Origin: Epinephelus fuscoguttatus
Lineage: Eukaryota > Chordata > Actinopteri > Perciformes > Serranidae
NCBI RefSeq assembly: GCF_011397635.1
Contig: NC_064764.1
Location: forward strand, 41,034,955-41,098,954
Reading direction: 5' to 3'
DNA: 64,000 nt
A program made the position numbers and the translations under genes. Position 1 is the stretch's first letter; each line of letters opens with the position of its first letter. This document shows, piece after piece, positions 11,868-23,859 of this stretch. The notes under the pieces are model-generated. The model saw nothing but the letters and a program-made list of their open reading frames with translations, searched no databases and had not been told where the DNA came from.

Positions 11868-11929
11868 TTTTATACCTGACCAAACCCACAGAATCTGTGG
11901 CTCCCATTGTGTAAAGCCCTGAGCAAGCA
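11868..11929 (-). promoter_or_regulatory. Promoter of gamma-M gene 2: TATA box and MARE-like site
   Basis: TATAAAA is at 11874-11868 on the minus strand, about 71 bp before the first ATG. TGCTTGCTCAG is at 11929-11919, about 45 bp upstream of the TATA box and in the same relative place as in the other gamma-M genes. Confidence 0.65.
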
Positions 11930-11934
11930 ACATG

Positions 11935-12780
11935 GTATAGAGGCCTATAGAGTGCTCAGGGGCGCATTTCCATGTGACTGGACGCCCTAGAAGACTTTAG
12001 AATGGATTTTTCCATAGGGGAGTCAATACAATGAGCATTTTTGCCGTTACAATACAGAACAACAAACAATAGACTCTCTTACACATTTCAAAAACATACT
12101 GTGCGGCCCTCTGATCGGTAAGTGGACAATTTATAGGCACGAGTGTCCTTTTGTGTGACAACAAAAGTCTGACATGCCGATCTATAATGCACATCTGTAT
12201 GAACAAAACTTGTTCATGCAGCTCTTTGTAGAGACATATACTGTATATGGTAAACATAAAAAATAACCAACAAATGTAAACTCTATAGATTATTCAGTGT
12301 ACAGCATTTACCTGCTGTTTAATCAGGAAAAAATAATAAGAAAATTTTAAGTTTACAAAATTTGTAAAAAGCAACTTCTCCTATAAAGAAATATTTAATA
12401 CATTACAAATTCTTTATTTTATTGTCATCCTTTATCTGTTTACACAGCAGCACAAAGACAGTTATAAGTTGTTGATAAATACATTAATAAAGATTCGCAC
12501 CTGCTTACATTGAAGTGTTTATTAATAAATTAAAATAAAATTATTAATTGTAAGTTTATAGACCACAGAAAAATGCCAAACAGTGGGATGTAAAGTGGAA
12601 AGATGAACCCTCATGAAGGGAGATAATTAAAAGGCTGTCTATCCAAGTTAATAAGATACAACTGTGGATAATCATCATCACATGGATTTTTTGTCAAAAC
12701 CACATTAACTTAATTTTATATTCTATGGGAGATGGCAAAGATTCCTAAGATACCAAATACTCTGTGTGAGGCTGGATTTT
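11935..12780. other. AT-rich spacer with no recognised feature
   Basis: Upstream DNA of gamma-M gene 2. No coding or repeat structure could be supported. Confidence 0.45.
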
Positions 12781-13039
12781 TTTTTATTGTTTTCTTTCCC
12801 TTGTTTTTAACAACATAACAACTGTAATACATTCAGAGTGGAATACCGAAATACAAAACCTTGCATGTTGTCCATTTGTCCATTGAAAATTAGAAATGAC
12901 AGTATACATACATACATGTGCAGATATGCTTTTCAGATCATACATGAGCAGACAGCAAAATAAATCAAAATGTAAACATAAATACACAAGCATACCTAAA
13001 TAGATGTATACATCAGTCACAGTTGTCTATAGCCAATCT

Positions 13040-13640
13040 ACATTGTAATTTGACTCAGTGAACAGTTTTAGCATTTTCACGTGTCAGAAATGGTTGTCTT
13101 GTCCTATAAAATTTATCTGTAGAGCCACCCAGCGGACACTTTATTTTCTCCAGGTGTACAAAACTCATGAGATCTCCAGCCCACTGGACGTGTGGGAGAG
13201 GGCTCCTGCTTCTGCTTTATAAGTGTAAGGCGTCTAGCAGTTAAGAAATTAAGGACAATAGCATTCTAATAGTGTGTCTGGAACTACTGCAAAAAATGCA
13301 AAAATTTGGCTCCAAAACCCACAGAAAATGTATTAAATATCCAATAATTATTAAGATTTGGACAAGTTGAAAAAGTATGAATGAGGGGTCCTGTAACTGA
13401 TCTACATCTGTTGCGTAATAGATCTGTCCCTGGATACATCTTGGCTAACTTTTCCATGGTGAGATGAAGGCAGTGAATTGTAGGAGGCCATGTCTGGTGC
13501 AAATTGAGGAAGACTGTACTATTTGAAGTTGACACTGCCAATTGTGATCTGTGTTTTTGGAAGCCAAATCATCCTCCCACTGGGATTTACTAATGGAGAG
13601 AGGTGGAGAATGTAGAGTTGATAATATGTAAGGGATAATG
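13040..13640 (-). pseudogene. L1/Tx1-type LINE ORF2 C-terminal fragment
   Basis: Read on the minus strand, a frame at about 13541-13284 contains MEKLAKMYPGTDLLRNRCR, then GPLIHTFSTCPNLNNYW. This is the C-terminal pattern of fish L1-like ORF2 proteins (usually C-W-R-C ... THMFWxCPxLxxFW). The next stretch (about 13280-13060) continues with broken frames that resemble the conserved ARRLxLxxWK region. Stops and indels show that it is dead. Confidence 0.6.
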
Positions 13641-13695
13641 TATAATGAGCTGGTGAATACTGGGAAAATAACTCCCGACAGGGATAATTAGCCGC

Positions 13696-14240
13696 TTATT
13701 ACACGGCTATTATCAATTAAATAAATAATGTTGTCTGCTTCCGCGAAGTGCATTAAAACCGAATCCGTGTTCTTTTGTTTTTGGCAGAAAAAGTCCGTCA
13801 GTATAGTAGTAGTAGCACAGTACAGTATAGTACAGTAGCCCATTTTGTTGTCTTTTTTGTAGGCTATTTATCTCATCTTTCTCCTCCTCTATCACTTGAA
13901 GCTCTTCAGGTGTCAGTTCCTTGTGCTGTTTTTCGCTTGATTTTTTTCTTTCCTTCTCCATTTCTTTTTCTTCAGCAGCATCCCATTTCTCAAAATCTTT
14001 GTAGCTACTCTCCAAATAAGTTAAAAGAAATGTTAAAATCAGCCACTTCTGTTTGTTTTTTCCCTTGGAAGTTGTTTGACAGCTGCAGTGTTGCAGGGCA
14101 GCATCCCTAGCAACGCTGGGCTACATAGCAACTGTGTAATGACCGTTGCTACTAGCAGCGGTCATTACACAGTAATATCAGACCGCTGAATGCCGCGACT
14201 GACCAATCAGAATACAGCATTTAATAGAGCCGTGTAATAA
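13696..14240. mobile_element. Short DNA transposon with TTATTACACGGCT ends and a charged ORF
   Basis: TTATTACACGGCT at 13696-13708 is exactly inverted at 14228-14240 (AGCCGTGTAATAA). A further internal palindromic pair, ...GTGTAATGACC / GGTCATTACAC..., lies at about 14133-14172. Inside, on the minus strand (14015-13713), is an ORF whose first 60 residues are very rich in Glu and Lys (WDAAEEKEMEKERKK...LTPEELQVIEEE), like a coiled coil. I do not recognise its family. The target duplication could not be fixed. Confidence 0.55.
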
Positions 14241-15000
14241 AGTATAATATTGATCACTCCCCTGTTGTGCACATTAATGTTGAGAGTTCTGTCTGAAGTT
14301 GTTTCATCGGGTACATCAGGGAACTGGGGATATCGGCTTTCCATGAAATTTCAAATTTCTAAATAATGGCAGAAGAGGTCTGTGGGATATTACACTTTTG
14401 AGTCAATTGAGTAAATGAGGCAAATATCTTATCTACATACAGGTCCTTAAAATTATGCAACACTGCAGTTGCCTCCGTAATCCAGCTGGTATACTGCAGT
14501 TTGCTGGTGGGCTTACTGAGTGCAGGATGAAGTTGTAGCAGGGTAAAACAACAACCAACTCTTTGGCTCGTTGCCAGGGGTTGGCAAGCTAACGAATATC
14601 AAGACTGCACCTATTCTGTTCCAAAAGTGCAGCTGCAGGATACCAGTAAGCTACACTGTCTTGTCTCTGAAGAGTTGTTTTATGCTTAATGCAAGTAGGC
14701 AGGGTTGGAGAGAAAAAGGGAGAATCACGATGGTTGGTAAAACCCTGCTGTTTATTCTGGCATCATGTTGGCTAAAATGTTGGTGACATTTTCATGTAAG
14801 CAAACACAAATGTAAACACAACGGCAATATAGAGGTCAGCAAAATGACTGACGTCTTGCCCATGTATCGTACGGTAAGTTGATAATGTAATTATTGTCAC
14901 AGGCCTACCAATAGGTAGATAGTTGGTTGGCAAGCTTACAGTTAGCTTACATAGGTATTGTTACAAATATTAGTTGTGATTTTTGTGAATAGTATTAGAC
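14241..15000. other. Spacer with no recognised feature
   Basis: I see no homology-bearing ORF and no clear repeat ends in this stretch. Confidence 0.4.
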
Positions 15001-15199
15001 CATGATAACATATGACTATGAGTCACTCATCAGGATACCAAAATTGTCAACTCACCAGTTTAAAATTCTCCCTCTGCCAACTCTGCTACCTGGCCAGTCG
15101 AGTTTTTCAAACGCAAACACTGGAATTAACATTAATCTAATGGTGGAGATCAACACCAGCTATGATCGCTACCACATCGACGAACAAGCAAGACCATCT

Positions 15200-15420
15200 G
15201 AAGGAAGTAAAGGATTTGACCTATTGGTGTCAGGACAGCAACCTACTCCTGAACATCCGCAAGACTGAGGAGCCGATAGTGGACTTCAAGAGGACGCAGT
15301 GAGGGAACTATTGGCCTGACCTCAGTGCTACATACTGACTCAGTGGTGAAAAAAGCAAAGCAGATACTGTTTCACCTCAGACGCTCGAGAAAATTTGCTT
15401 ATCCATGGGTGCTAGGTTGT
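15200..15420 (+). pseudogene. LINE reverse transcriptase 3' fragment
   Basis: Broken frames contain the order LTYWCQDSNLLLNIRKTEE and IVDFKRTQ, the typical post-catalytic region of Rex1/L2-type reverse transcriptases (usual pattern NxLxLNxxKTKExVVDFR). A line resembling the fragment at 984-1080 follows (TGCTACATACTGACTCAGTGGTG). Truncated at both ends. Confidence 0.6.
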
Positions 15421-15505
15421 CCAGTCCATGAGACTTTGGACTGGTTTGGACTACAAACTAATTGAAACAAGGCAAATAGATAAGAAGAATTTGTAAAGTT
15501 AGTAC

Positions 15506-16226
15506 TGTAGGAGCAATACCTTTAGGAAATGTTTGCACTTGTCATAAATTTAGAGGCACCACCCTCCGATGGAGGGAAGCGACTAATCAAACTGATAACT
15601 CCAGAAACCAATTACTGATTCATCAGTACACTTATAAATAAGGAATCAATCTCAATACCTGGGTTATGAATTGTCTATATAGTGATCTTAGTTCCTGCTC
15701 AAAAGAAATATCCACAGACAACGACTTGGCAATAAATGAAGATTTATTTAGGGCTAAATGTTCAACAATTGAGTAAATGAATAGTAAATGAGGATGATAT
15801 GAAATAACACAAAACACAACAGTCTGTATAAATGGATTAAGACAAGAGGTGACACTTTGTCAGTTATTTAGTTTGGTGATAGTGAGAGAGAATGTGACTG
15901 TAGATAAATTGGGGAGGCAGGGATGCGCAAAACCATTTACCTAACTAAGTAACTAAGTGTCCTATTCGACATCAACTCTTATCACAGCACAGCGGCTGCA
16001 TCAGGTGATGGAGATTTCCAGATTTCTTTTGAGCAGGAATTAAGATCACTGTATGGAGAATTCATAACCCAGATATTGAGATTGATTCATTATTGATAAG
16101 TGTGCTGACGAATTAATAATTGGTTTATGGAGTTATTCATTTGATTAGTCGCTTCCCTCATTAGGAGGGTGGTGCCCAAAACTTTATTACGAGTGCAAAC
16201 ATTCTCAAAAAGGTATTTCCCCTACA
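15506..16226. mobile_element. Foldback element with about 200-bp inverted arms
   Basis: The left arm (about 15506-15715) and the right arm (about 16015-16226) are imperfect inverted copies. Matching landmarks are TGTAGGAGCAATACCTTT with the inverse of AAAGGTATTTCCCCTACA, GGCACCACCCTCC with GGAGGGTGGTGCC, GAAGCGACTAATCAAA with its near inverse, and TTCCTGCTCAAAAGAAAT with ATTTCTTTTGAGCAGGAA. The roughly 300-bp centre has no ORF of note. It is a MITE or foldback transposon. No clear target duplication was found. Confidence 0.75.
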
Positions 16227-16229
16227 ATG

Positions 16230-17220
16230 GTAACCAGCAAACTGGGATCTGGATGGTTTCCAATTGACACCTTTACCACTCTTGATGCCAGGATGACGGT
16301 AAAAGAGTTTATCAACTTTGGGATTAGACACACGAAGTTATAAACTTTTGACCCTCAGAGTAACCCATCTCACCTGTCCATTTACTTACAGTCTAGGTTT
16401 TGGGATAGTTCAAAAGGCTGTTTTTCCTACAGTACTGACTAGATGAGTGACAAAGTCCCTGTAAAAACAGGGAGAAGAAACCAAAAACAATGACGAAATT
16501 AAATGTGGTGAGAGGAGATCTGCCCCCTGACTAGCTGCTGCTTATGTTTATATGTATGGAGCACACTGGGGCCAGGTGTGTCCCTTGCCGTTGATTAACC
16601 TCCAGGTCTGAAGACCGGCTGAGAGAAAACGCAACATCAAAACCACCATGCCACATAGTACACGTACCTATCGTCATTTTTTCAGACCTGATAGAAAAAA
16701 GAAAGCTTCATTGGAAACCCTGAATCAGCTAATAAGTAAGAAAAACGATGCCCTTCCTGAGATCAAGACAGAACCTTGGGATCCCATCCAGTGGACCAGA
16801 GATACAGCAGACCTTAAAGTTTTAGCTTGATCAGTTAAACATGTCGAGGGGGAGCAGCTCCTGACTTGAACTCCCTTTATATCCAACATCATAAATCTTC
16901 ATTCTGGCTTCATCGTAACTAATTAAGAAAATGATCTATCAGAATGAGGACTGACTTTTGTCCTGATGCCAGGACCACCAGATGTGATGTACTCTGCACC
17001 AATCTCCATATCGATCAAAGGTAACTCAAATTATCAGACCTCACTAATCCTTCTCAGTGAGAAGCTAATTAATTCATTGCAACAAGTATTGCAGGAATAC
17101 AGAAGAATGAAGCTCCATGTCCAATTTTAAACCTCTACTAACCCTAACCCTAGTTTAACAATTTTACATGCCAACATTTGTGAATTACCACAAACCATAA
17201 AGTACTGCTGAGGCTGGACA
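16230..17220. other. Spacer with no recognised feature
   Basis: A short ORF (16648-16830) is present but has no recognisable family. Nothing else can be supported. Confidence 0.4.
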
Positions 17221-17225
17221 AATTG

Positions 17226-17332
17226 AAACTTGGGACTGGTGGTGATGCTAGATGAGAGGTCAGGGGATCACAGGCTGTTCTCATGCACTGTTCAAACATA
17301 AACCTGCTAAAAATAATGCACCATATTCACCT
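17226..17332. repeat. Short dispersed repeat (partner at 18341-18434)
   Basis: The stretch ACTTGGGACTGGTGGTGATGCTAGATGAGA... and the following TCACAGGCTGTTCTCATGCACTG nearly match 18341-18434 in the same orientation. Related sequence occurs at about 10120-10165. Confidence 0.65.
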
Positions 17333-17339
17333 GTTGACA

Positions 17340-17950
17340 AGGGTTCAGTGCCAGTGCATGCAATCTCTCATTGAGTTTCTCTCTCTGGGCTTCATTGCCA
17401 ATGACCAAAATTTCAGATTTGTCCTGGTTGAGCTGTAGAAAATTCTTAGCCATCCATGATTTAATATCTAAGATACAGTTAAAAGGGCATCTATTGGACC
17501 TGGGTCACTTGAAGACACGGCAGTGTAAAGCTGTGTGTCATCAGCACAGCTGTATAAATTGATGCTGTGCCTCCTGATGATGTTTCCCAGTTGTAACATA
17601 TAAAGATGAAAAAGAGTAGGACCTAAAGTGGAACCTTGAGGAATCCCACAGTTCATTTTGTAGCTTTTTGATGAACATTCATCAGTATTTACAAAAAATA
17701 TTCTGTCGCTAAGATAAGATTTAAACCAGTTAAAAACAGTACCAGAGATGCCAATCACACTGCAGAGTCTGTCAAGAAGGACTGAGTGGTCTACTGTATT
17801 GAATGCTGCACTTAAGTCAAGTAGTACTAATATGGAAGGACTTTTCATATCCATATTGCACCTGAGTTCATTAACAATTTCAACCAGTGCAGTCTCTGTA
17901 CTGTGATTAGTCCGAAGACTGGATTGATATTTTTCATAAATATTGTATTA
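17340..17950 (-). pseudogene. L2-type LINE reverse transcriptase fragment
   Basis: On the minus strand an open stretch (17854-17468) contains VLLDLSAAFNTVDHSVLLDRL, IPQGSTLGPTLF and SCADDTQLYTAV, the ordered RT motifs of an L2-type LINE. ILNHGWLRIF and KF-SLAMK-type remnants follow in broken frames. The catalytic Y of YADD is replaced by C. It is a dead partial copy. Confidence 0.82.
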
Positions 17951-17954
17951 TATT

Positions 17955-18190
17955 ATAATTTCATGGTACGCAGTCACCATGTTTCCTTTCCAAAACCTAA
18001 CCCACATAACTCTACTTGCCTGAACCTGAAGACCCAACGATGATTCTTTTCCGAAACCTAACCACAGTAACTTTACTTGCTTAAACCTTACCTAAGTAAC
18101 TTTATATTAATTATGTAACGTCATTCCTGGGATGCAAATTCATTCATCATCGTTTGTATTATACAATTTGTTGTATGAGGATATGCTTGG
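17955..18190 (-). repeat. Dispersed repeat with AACCTAACC core, copy 1 of 4
   Basis: It shares ordered landmarks with 23860-24135, and in inverse orientation with 45918-46200 and 54165-54430: a CCTAAACCTAACC-like core, TAACTTTA..TTAATTATGTAACG, a GTCATT..TGGG block, and a TATGAG.ATATG end. Non-coding; probably a MITE. Confidence 0.6.
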
Positions 18191-18340
18191 GGATCAATAG
18201 TTCATCAAATGTTGTTAAGATATTTCAATCTGGACCAAAGTGGTGTACCATTTGCCACAATCGGCAAAGTTCAGCTAGGGCTGATGGAAATGTCATTAAT
18301 GTTACAATTATTTGATCACAAAACAAAGTATTCGACAAAC

Positions 18341-18434
18341 TTGGGTTGATGGTGGTGCTAAATGAGAAGTCAGGGGAATACAGGCTGTTCTCATGCACTG
18401 TATGTAAACCTATGAAAATAATACACTGTATTCA
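18341..18434. repeat. Short dispersed repeat (partner at 17226-17332)
   Basis: It contains ACTTGGGTTGATGGTGGTGCTAAATGAGAAGTCAGGGG and CAGGCTGTTCTCATGCACTG, near-identical to the partner copy about 1.1 kb upstream. It ends directly at a TA microsatellite. Confidence 0.65.
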
Positions 18435-18442
18435 CACACACA

Positions 18443-18583
<141 letters not shown>

Positions 18584-18977
18584 CCCCAGATCCATGGGGA
18601 TCGCCAGGCTAGAAAATATTGTAAATTATTTTTTGTTTTGTATTAATATATTTAAAATTTCATTCATAATCATATGTTTACGTTTTCTAAAAAATTGTAG
18701 ATGTATATACAGTATATTATATACACACTTAAGTTGGGCTGAATATTTGCTGTGAAAAAAAACAAACAACAACAACAAAAAGAACTATGACTATGATTTA
18801 TGTTATGGTAGAAGATTTAAATGCCAATTTTACAATAATCTTTTTAAAATAATGCTTAAAACTTTGTAATTACTGAAAACTTGCATTTCCAGGAATGTTA
18901 AAGCCCAGTAATTGAATTAAATACTTGGACACCAAAATTTAGAAAGTTGCATTATTTATTGAAGTCAGAATGTACAA

Positions 18978-19742
18978 TTAGCACATGTCCATGATACGCC
19001 TCATGCTCATGAACCTCATGCCACTCATGCCCATGTCCCTGAAGCTCCTGTACTCTCCGGGCCTCAGGTACATCATCCTGCCTCTGTAGTGGGGCTGCTC
19101 GTACATCAGCCAGTGGCCGTCCATCACATGGCAGGACTGGCAGTCGGACATGCGGTAACGGTCCTGGATGTTGTCGCAGTCGTCCATCAGCTCATGCATC
19201 TGACCACCGAAGTTCTCCCTCTCGTAGATCCTCATCCTGAACTGGCCCCTGTGCTGTTTTGCAGAAACAAGACATGTTTTTTTCTTCCAGAGTTACAAAG
19301 CTATTAACACTCAAAGATCACCTTTTTTAGGTGTGTTTTCTACCTACCATGGGGATCATACGGCAAGACCTGATACCACCGCTCATTCCCATCATGCTCA
19401 TGTAGTCAGCGTACTCGCCCCTCCTCATGAAGTACTGGTTTCCCATGAAGTTGGGGCGGTCGTAGACCATGAAGCAGCCGCTCTCCACCCTGCAGGAGTG
19501 GCACCTGCTCAGGTAGGAGGACATGTCGGCGCAGTCGCTCATGCACTCATAGGAACGACCCTGGAAGTTCCTGTCCTCGTAGAAGATGATCTGAAAAAAA
19601 AATAAAAATATTAAGCCATTTAATGTCAGAAGTTATAATTACATATCAAAGTATTTACTTATATTCCTGACATATCTGGAGTCAAATTAACTTTGATCTA
19701 ATATTATTTACACTATTATTATTTTTTTCCTACCTTGCCCAT
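18978..19742 (-). CDS. crygm: Gamma-M-crystallin 3
   Basis: A beta/gamma-crystallin of 175 aa. The exons on the minus strand are 19742-19734 (MGK), 19590-19348 (81 codons) and 19253-18978 (91 codons plus stop, ending RRIMDMC). Introns are 143 and 94 bp with consensus ends. It differs from its paralogues near the end of domain 1: [10 protein letters not shown] replaces the usual [10 protein letters not shown], which removes one Cys. The C-terminal domain has [12 protein letters not shown] and [16 protein letters not shown] is at 18960-18955, and the stop is followed by a short 3' UTR. It is otherwise a standard Met-rich, one-Trp gamma-M protein. Confidence 0.93.
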
Positions 19743-19817
19743 GACGATTGCGGTGGTTTCCCAGATCTCTCAGAGAACTGTGTTTGAACTGATACTCTGC
19801 CTGTCTGAACAAGTTAC

Positions 19818-19880
19818 ATTTATACCTGGCCAGAGACAAAGACTGTGTGCCCCTCTATTGTTCAAAGTCCTGACCCAGCA
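19818..19880 (-). promoter_or_regulatory. Promoter of gamma-M gene 3: TATA box and MARE-like site
   Basis: TATAAAT is at 19824-19818 on the minus strand, about 76 bp before the ATG. TGCTGGGTCAG is at 19880-19870, about 46 bp upstream of the TATA box. The adjoining CTATAGAAGCCTATAG stretch is partly shared with the gene 2 upstream region (TATAGAGGCCTATAG). Confidence 0.68.
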
Positions 19881-19899
19881 ACCTACTATAGAAGCCTAT

Positions 19900-22560
19900 A
19901 GTTTTGAGTTGCTTACCAATATACCAACAGGGTCACAACCTCTAAACAGAATTTTCCTTTAACAATAATAGAACATATTTCTTTCAAAAAATGATCACGT
20001 GCGTGTATTCTGTGAACAGTATGAAAATTGTTGCTGGATGCTTCACGATATAACTCCTGATTCCATTAATAGACTCATCAAAAGCCACAGTTACTTAAAT
20101 TGTAGCTTGATCTCACTTTTGATTTCCCTGAAACAGCAGGAGCACAATCAGTCGACAGAGGGGTTTTCAAACAAAAGCACATTATTTTATTGTCATCTGA
20201 AATGGGAATGGTAATGTGCTGGTGTTACAAACCTGACTTAGGGCTTGCAACAAATGGCAGAGTCCACACATTAATAAAAGAGTGAAAAGAGTACTTATTA
20301 AATTAGGATTAAAAACACACAATGACCAATCAGACTGGTGTGAATTGTGTGTAGATGAGTGAAGTGAGGATGGTAAAAATAAAGCTAAACAATCTAAAGA
20401 GGTGGTGATGTGGAAGGCATCCTGGCTGCTCAGTACAAGTAAAGGGGGTCTCCTAGGATGACAGTTACATCCTTAGGCCCTTCTATCTTCAGGTGAAGCC
20501 AACCAACTCTCAGGGACCTACTGGCACTCCTGGAAGACACAGAACTGCAGAGAACTAAACAGTGGTAAATAGACAGAGAGATGCTGTCATACTGGGAATA
20601 TCCACTCATCAACTAATAGCACACACTCCTCTTGATAGAAATAATAATATGGATGGTCATGATTGTGGTTATGGTTTTATAATTATTTTTTTACTGTAGG
20701 ATTTATTTGCATATTGCATACATAAATTGAAAAAGCTGATCTGAAATACAGAGTATTTAATATAATAATAAATAATAGAAATCAATATCTTGATTTAGAT
20801 ATTTATTTATTACAGAGTCTACAGAATACTGTGAGCTAGTTTAGGGAGAAGACTCAAATTGTGCTGCTCCACTCAACATACTCATTATTCTGCATGTCAT
20901 GTCATCAGATTACAGAGCAACTTCTTTCCTCACCCCCAGGCCACACTGCCCGCGTGAGCAGTGCATGGCGGCCACCTTGTTAAACTACTGTGCGTTGCTG
21001 CTGCAGCGCTGCCTGCTGCTATAACTGCTGTATTTGCACAGTTAAAAGCTGGTAGTCCACAAACTTTCCGTCTTGATGCATTCCTTCACAATTTCGGGGG
21101 CTATACACAAATTACTAGCTCAAGATATATACAAATTGGACAAACATTTAACCCATACTACCTCCGCCCAGCATCCACCTGCAGACTCTGCCTGATTCTA
21201 GTTTCTCTGAAGTGCTGGAAATTTGTAAGGAGGCTTCCACATCAAGTACTCAGGCCTGGAGTCGAGTACACTTAACTCCAAAGTCCAGTTTGTTTGATTA
21301 GTGTGAACACAGTATATTATACTTGGGCACAGTTGGGAATGATTCACATCAGGTGTAGACACCGGTTGTACCAAACATGGAAGTGGACTACTGCTTAACA
21401 GAGTAGCAGTCAGATAATTGAAAAAAAATAGTCAGCTGGGAGAGGCTTCAGCACACCCGTGACCTCTCACAGGAAAAGCAATTACGGAAAAATGAATTAC
21501 CCAAGCCCAAGATATGTGTATAATATCCACTCTGCCTCCAACTCACTGGCCCCTGCTGATCAAGTTCTTTTTTACCTTACCTTACTTACAGGTCTTCTCG
21601 GATTCACTCAAGTGTGACCCATCATGATAAACAGATCTGAGGACCTGAAGTAATAGAATGGGACACAACCTGGACCCATTTGACCAAAATGAAACGTGCA
21701 CCTGATTCTATACAGATCCTGGGTCAGATTCAGGTCTGGGTAGACCCGTGAGCACCTCTATTGAAAAGACATTTCTCAAAGTGGCTGGTCTTCTTCGAAA
21801 TCTGCATATGCAGCATGAGTTGAACTCCTCAGAATCCTCTGAAGTGCACGGTCATGGGTGAAAAAGTAGAAAGGTGGGCGAGAGGGTCGTTGTTAACATT
21901 GTCTCCATAATAGAAATAATGGATGGCAGAATGCAAAGGTTGATGCCAACGTATGATGGGCTTGGGATGTTGTGATTGACACATTTCTCTACACTGTGAG
22001 TGTCATGACATGATGACGCAAATTGTTCGGGTACAAAACAACATCACTACTGTGACAGCTGAGCTTCAGTAGAGTGGAGAGGGGAGGCAATCAAACTCAT
22101 CAAAGCTATTGCGCCTCCTTACGGCTGAAATACACAGGGTAAGGACGCGTCACGTAAGCGGGATGAACCGGGTTCTTTGTTTTACCTGCTACACAGACGC
22201 CATCTTCTTTGTTGCGGTTGCTGCCAGCTTCACACTGCGCATAGTGAATTTTGCCAAGTGATAATGCAACGGGTTGTGCAGGGTTTGGAAGCATATAGAC
22301 TATTGACTGGTACTGAATTATTTAACTGGATCATTTTAACATCAAGATGCACTCTTTTGTTTCATTTATTTTATTGTGAAATGTAAAAACACACATGAGG
22401 TTGCTCTGCTGCTGATTGTAATGAACGCCCTCTGCTGTGCGCTTACTGCAGCAGACGAGTCACACCACCTCCGTGCCGTATGTTTTCAGTAGTTAGACTC
22501 TTACTGTGGTGAGGTGTGCAGCAGTCAGTCAAAGCATCATTTGTCGTTGGTTCTGTGTCA
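19900..22560. other. Long spacer with no recognised gene
   Basis: It contains only short ORFs without family resemblance and AT-rich DNA (20640-20830). I could not place any exon or clear repeat boundary here. Parts are probably old repeats. Confidence 0.4.
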
Positions 22561-22584
22561 AAGTACTGAGCTATGCCTTGCCAC

Positions 22585-22955
22585 GCAGCATCTTTTTGGC
22601 CATTGTCTGTATAATGACTGGATTATGGGTTGTTTAGCTTGGTATGTATGTCTCGACCTCAACAACAAGTCTCTGTGCATCCATTCTTTGTCACACAAGA
22701 GACACAGCAACAGCAGCACAGTTCTCTTTGTACATCCAAGGTGAGGAGAGGAGTCGAGCTGCCGTAGGAGCAGAGAAAGAGCTGCTGTGGGAGCTGCTAT
22801 GTACAAGCAGAGGGCGAGTGGGGACACATGCATTTGATTTTGGGGGCAGTAAGGCTGGAAATAGGTTAGTCACATGAAGTGCTGCAGGGCGCCACATCCA
22901 GGAGCACTGACGGCCGTCAAGCCACTGCAGGTGTGGGGTTGTACTAAATTATAGG
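22585..22955. repeat. Dispersed repeat, copy 2 (partner at 5515-5870)
   Basis: See the partner copy. This copy runs from ATCTTTTTGGCCATTGTCTG to about GTGTGGGGTTGTACT, with the same order of landmarks and scattered substitutions. Confidence 0.7.
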
Positions 22956-22964
22956 CGCATTAGA

Positions 22965-23640
22965 GGCCACCCTCAGTCACATGTTTTGGTCGTGCTCGAG
23001 GTTGAGCTCCTTCTGGCTATCTATCTTTGATGCCATCTCTTATGTTTGTAAAGGTGCTCACAAACTCGGGTGTACTATAAGCGAGCGGACTCCGCGAGGA
23101 ATGTCCACAGTCATTCGGGCTTCCACAGTTGAGCGCACGTCCGCTTGGAAGTTTCCTGTAAAAATGTTTGTGAAAAATCCCCGCAATGTGAAAAATGTAT
23201 GCGAGCAGTCTTTTGTGTGACACTGGTGTGTGGCGCAGAGTCTGCGTGGTTGTAAAATCTGAGCTTTGCATGCACAGGGCTTGCGGATGTCTGCTTTTAG
23301 TCCGGGCGGACCTCCGCAGAGTCCACTCCACGTTCGTTCCGCCTGGGTATGTTTGGGCCTTAAGAAAAGGATCAGCCCCAACCCAGTGATGGCAATAATT
23401 GGTACCTCACCTGAGGGGATTACACTTTCAACAAAGCAAGCAAGTGTGGTTGCCTTGGTTACACTCCCTTGCCAGAAAATTAATTCTTGTTAACTGGAAG
23501 AGCGCTTAGGCTCCAATACATAAACGCTGGCTTGAGAAAGTATTGCTAGAGAAATTGAGATACTCCTCTCAAGGCTGTACTAAAAAAGAATTATGTGTGG
23601 CAGCCATTCTTGGACTGTTTCAACAAGGAATTCTCTATGC
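22965..23640 (+). pseudogene. L1/Tx1-type LINE C-terminal fragment split by a roughly 300-bp insertion
   Basis: At about 22979-23055 the plus strand reads HMFWSCSRLSSFWLSIFDAIS, a hallmark of the C-terminal region of L1-like ORF2. The expected next part of the protein (LRKGSAPTQ-like and VTLPCQKINSC, then a WK...-type stretch) resumes only at about 23355 and runs to about 23620. The DNA between (about 23056-23350) is GC-richer and unlike LINE coding sequence, so it is probably a later insertion. Confidence 0.6.
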
Positions 23641-23859
23641 CTGCACAAGATAACCCTTAACGCTTCCTGCCCATACCTCGTAAACTGACAAGACATTGTT
23701 GACTTTGTAGATCACACAGCTTCAGCAAAATATATTTAAAACATGCTGCTCTCACAAATGTTTTTTCTATGGACTGTAATGCACTCAAATTTACGCATCC
23801 CACATATTTGACAGGCTGCGATCATGAGTTAACAAGAAAGCCGTCCTGAGTGGTCTTAT

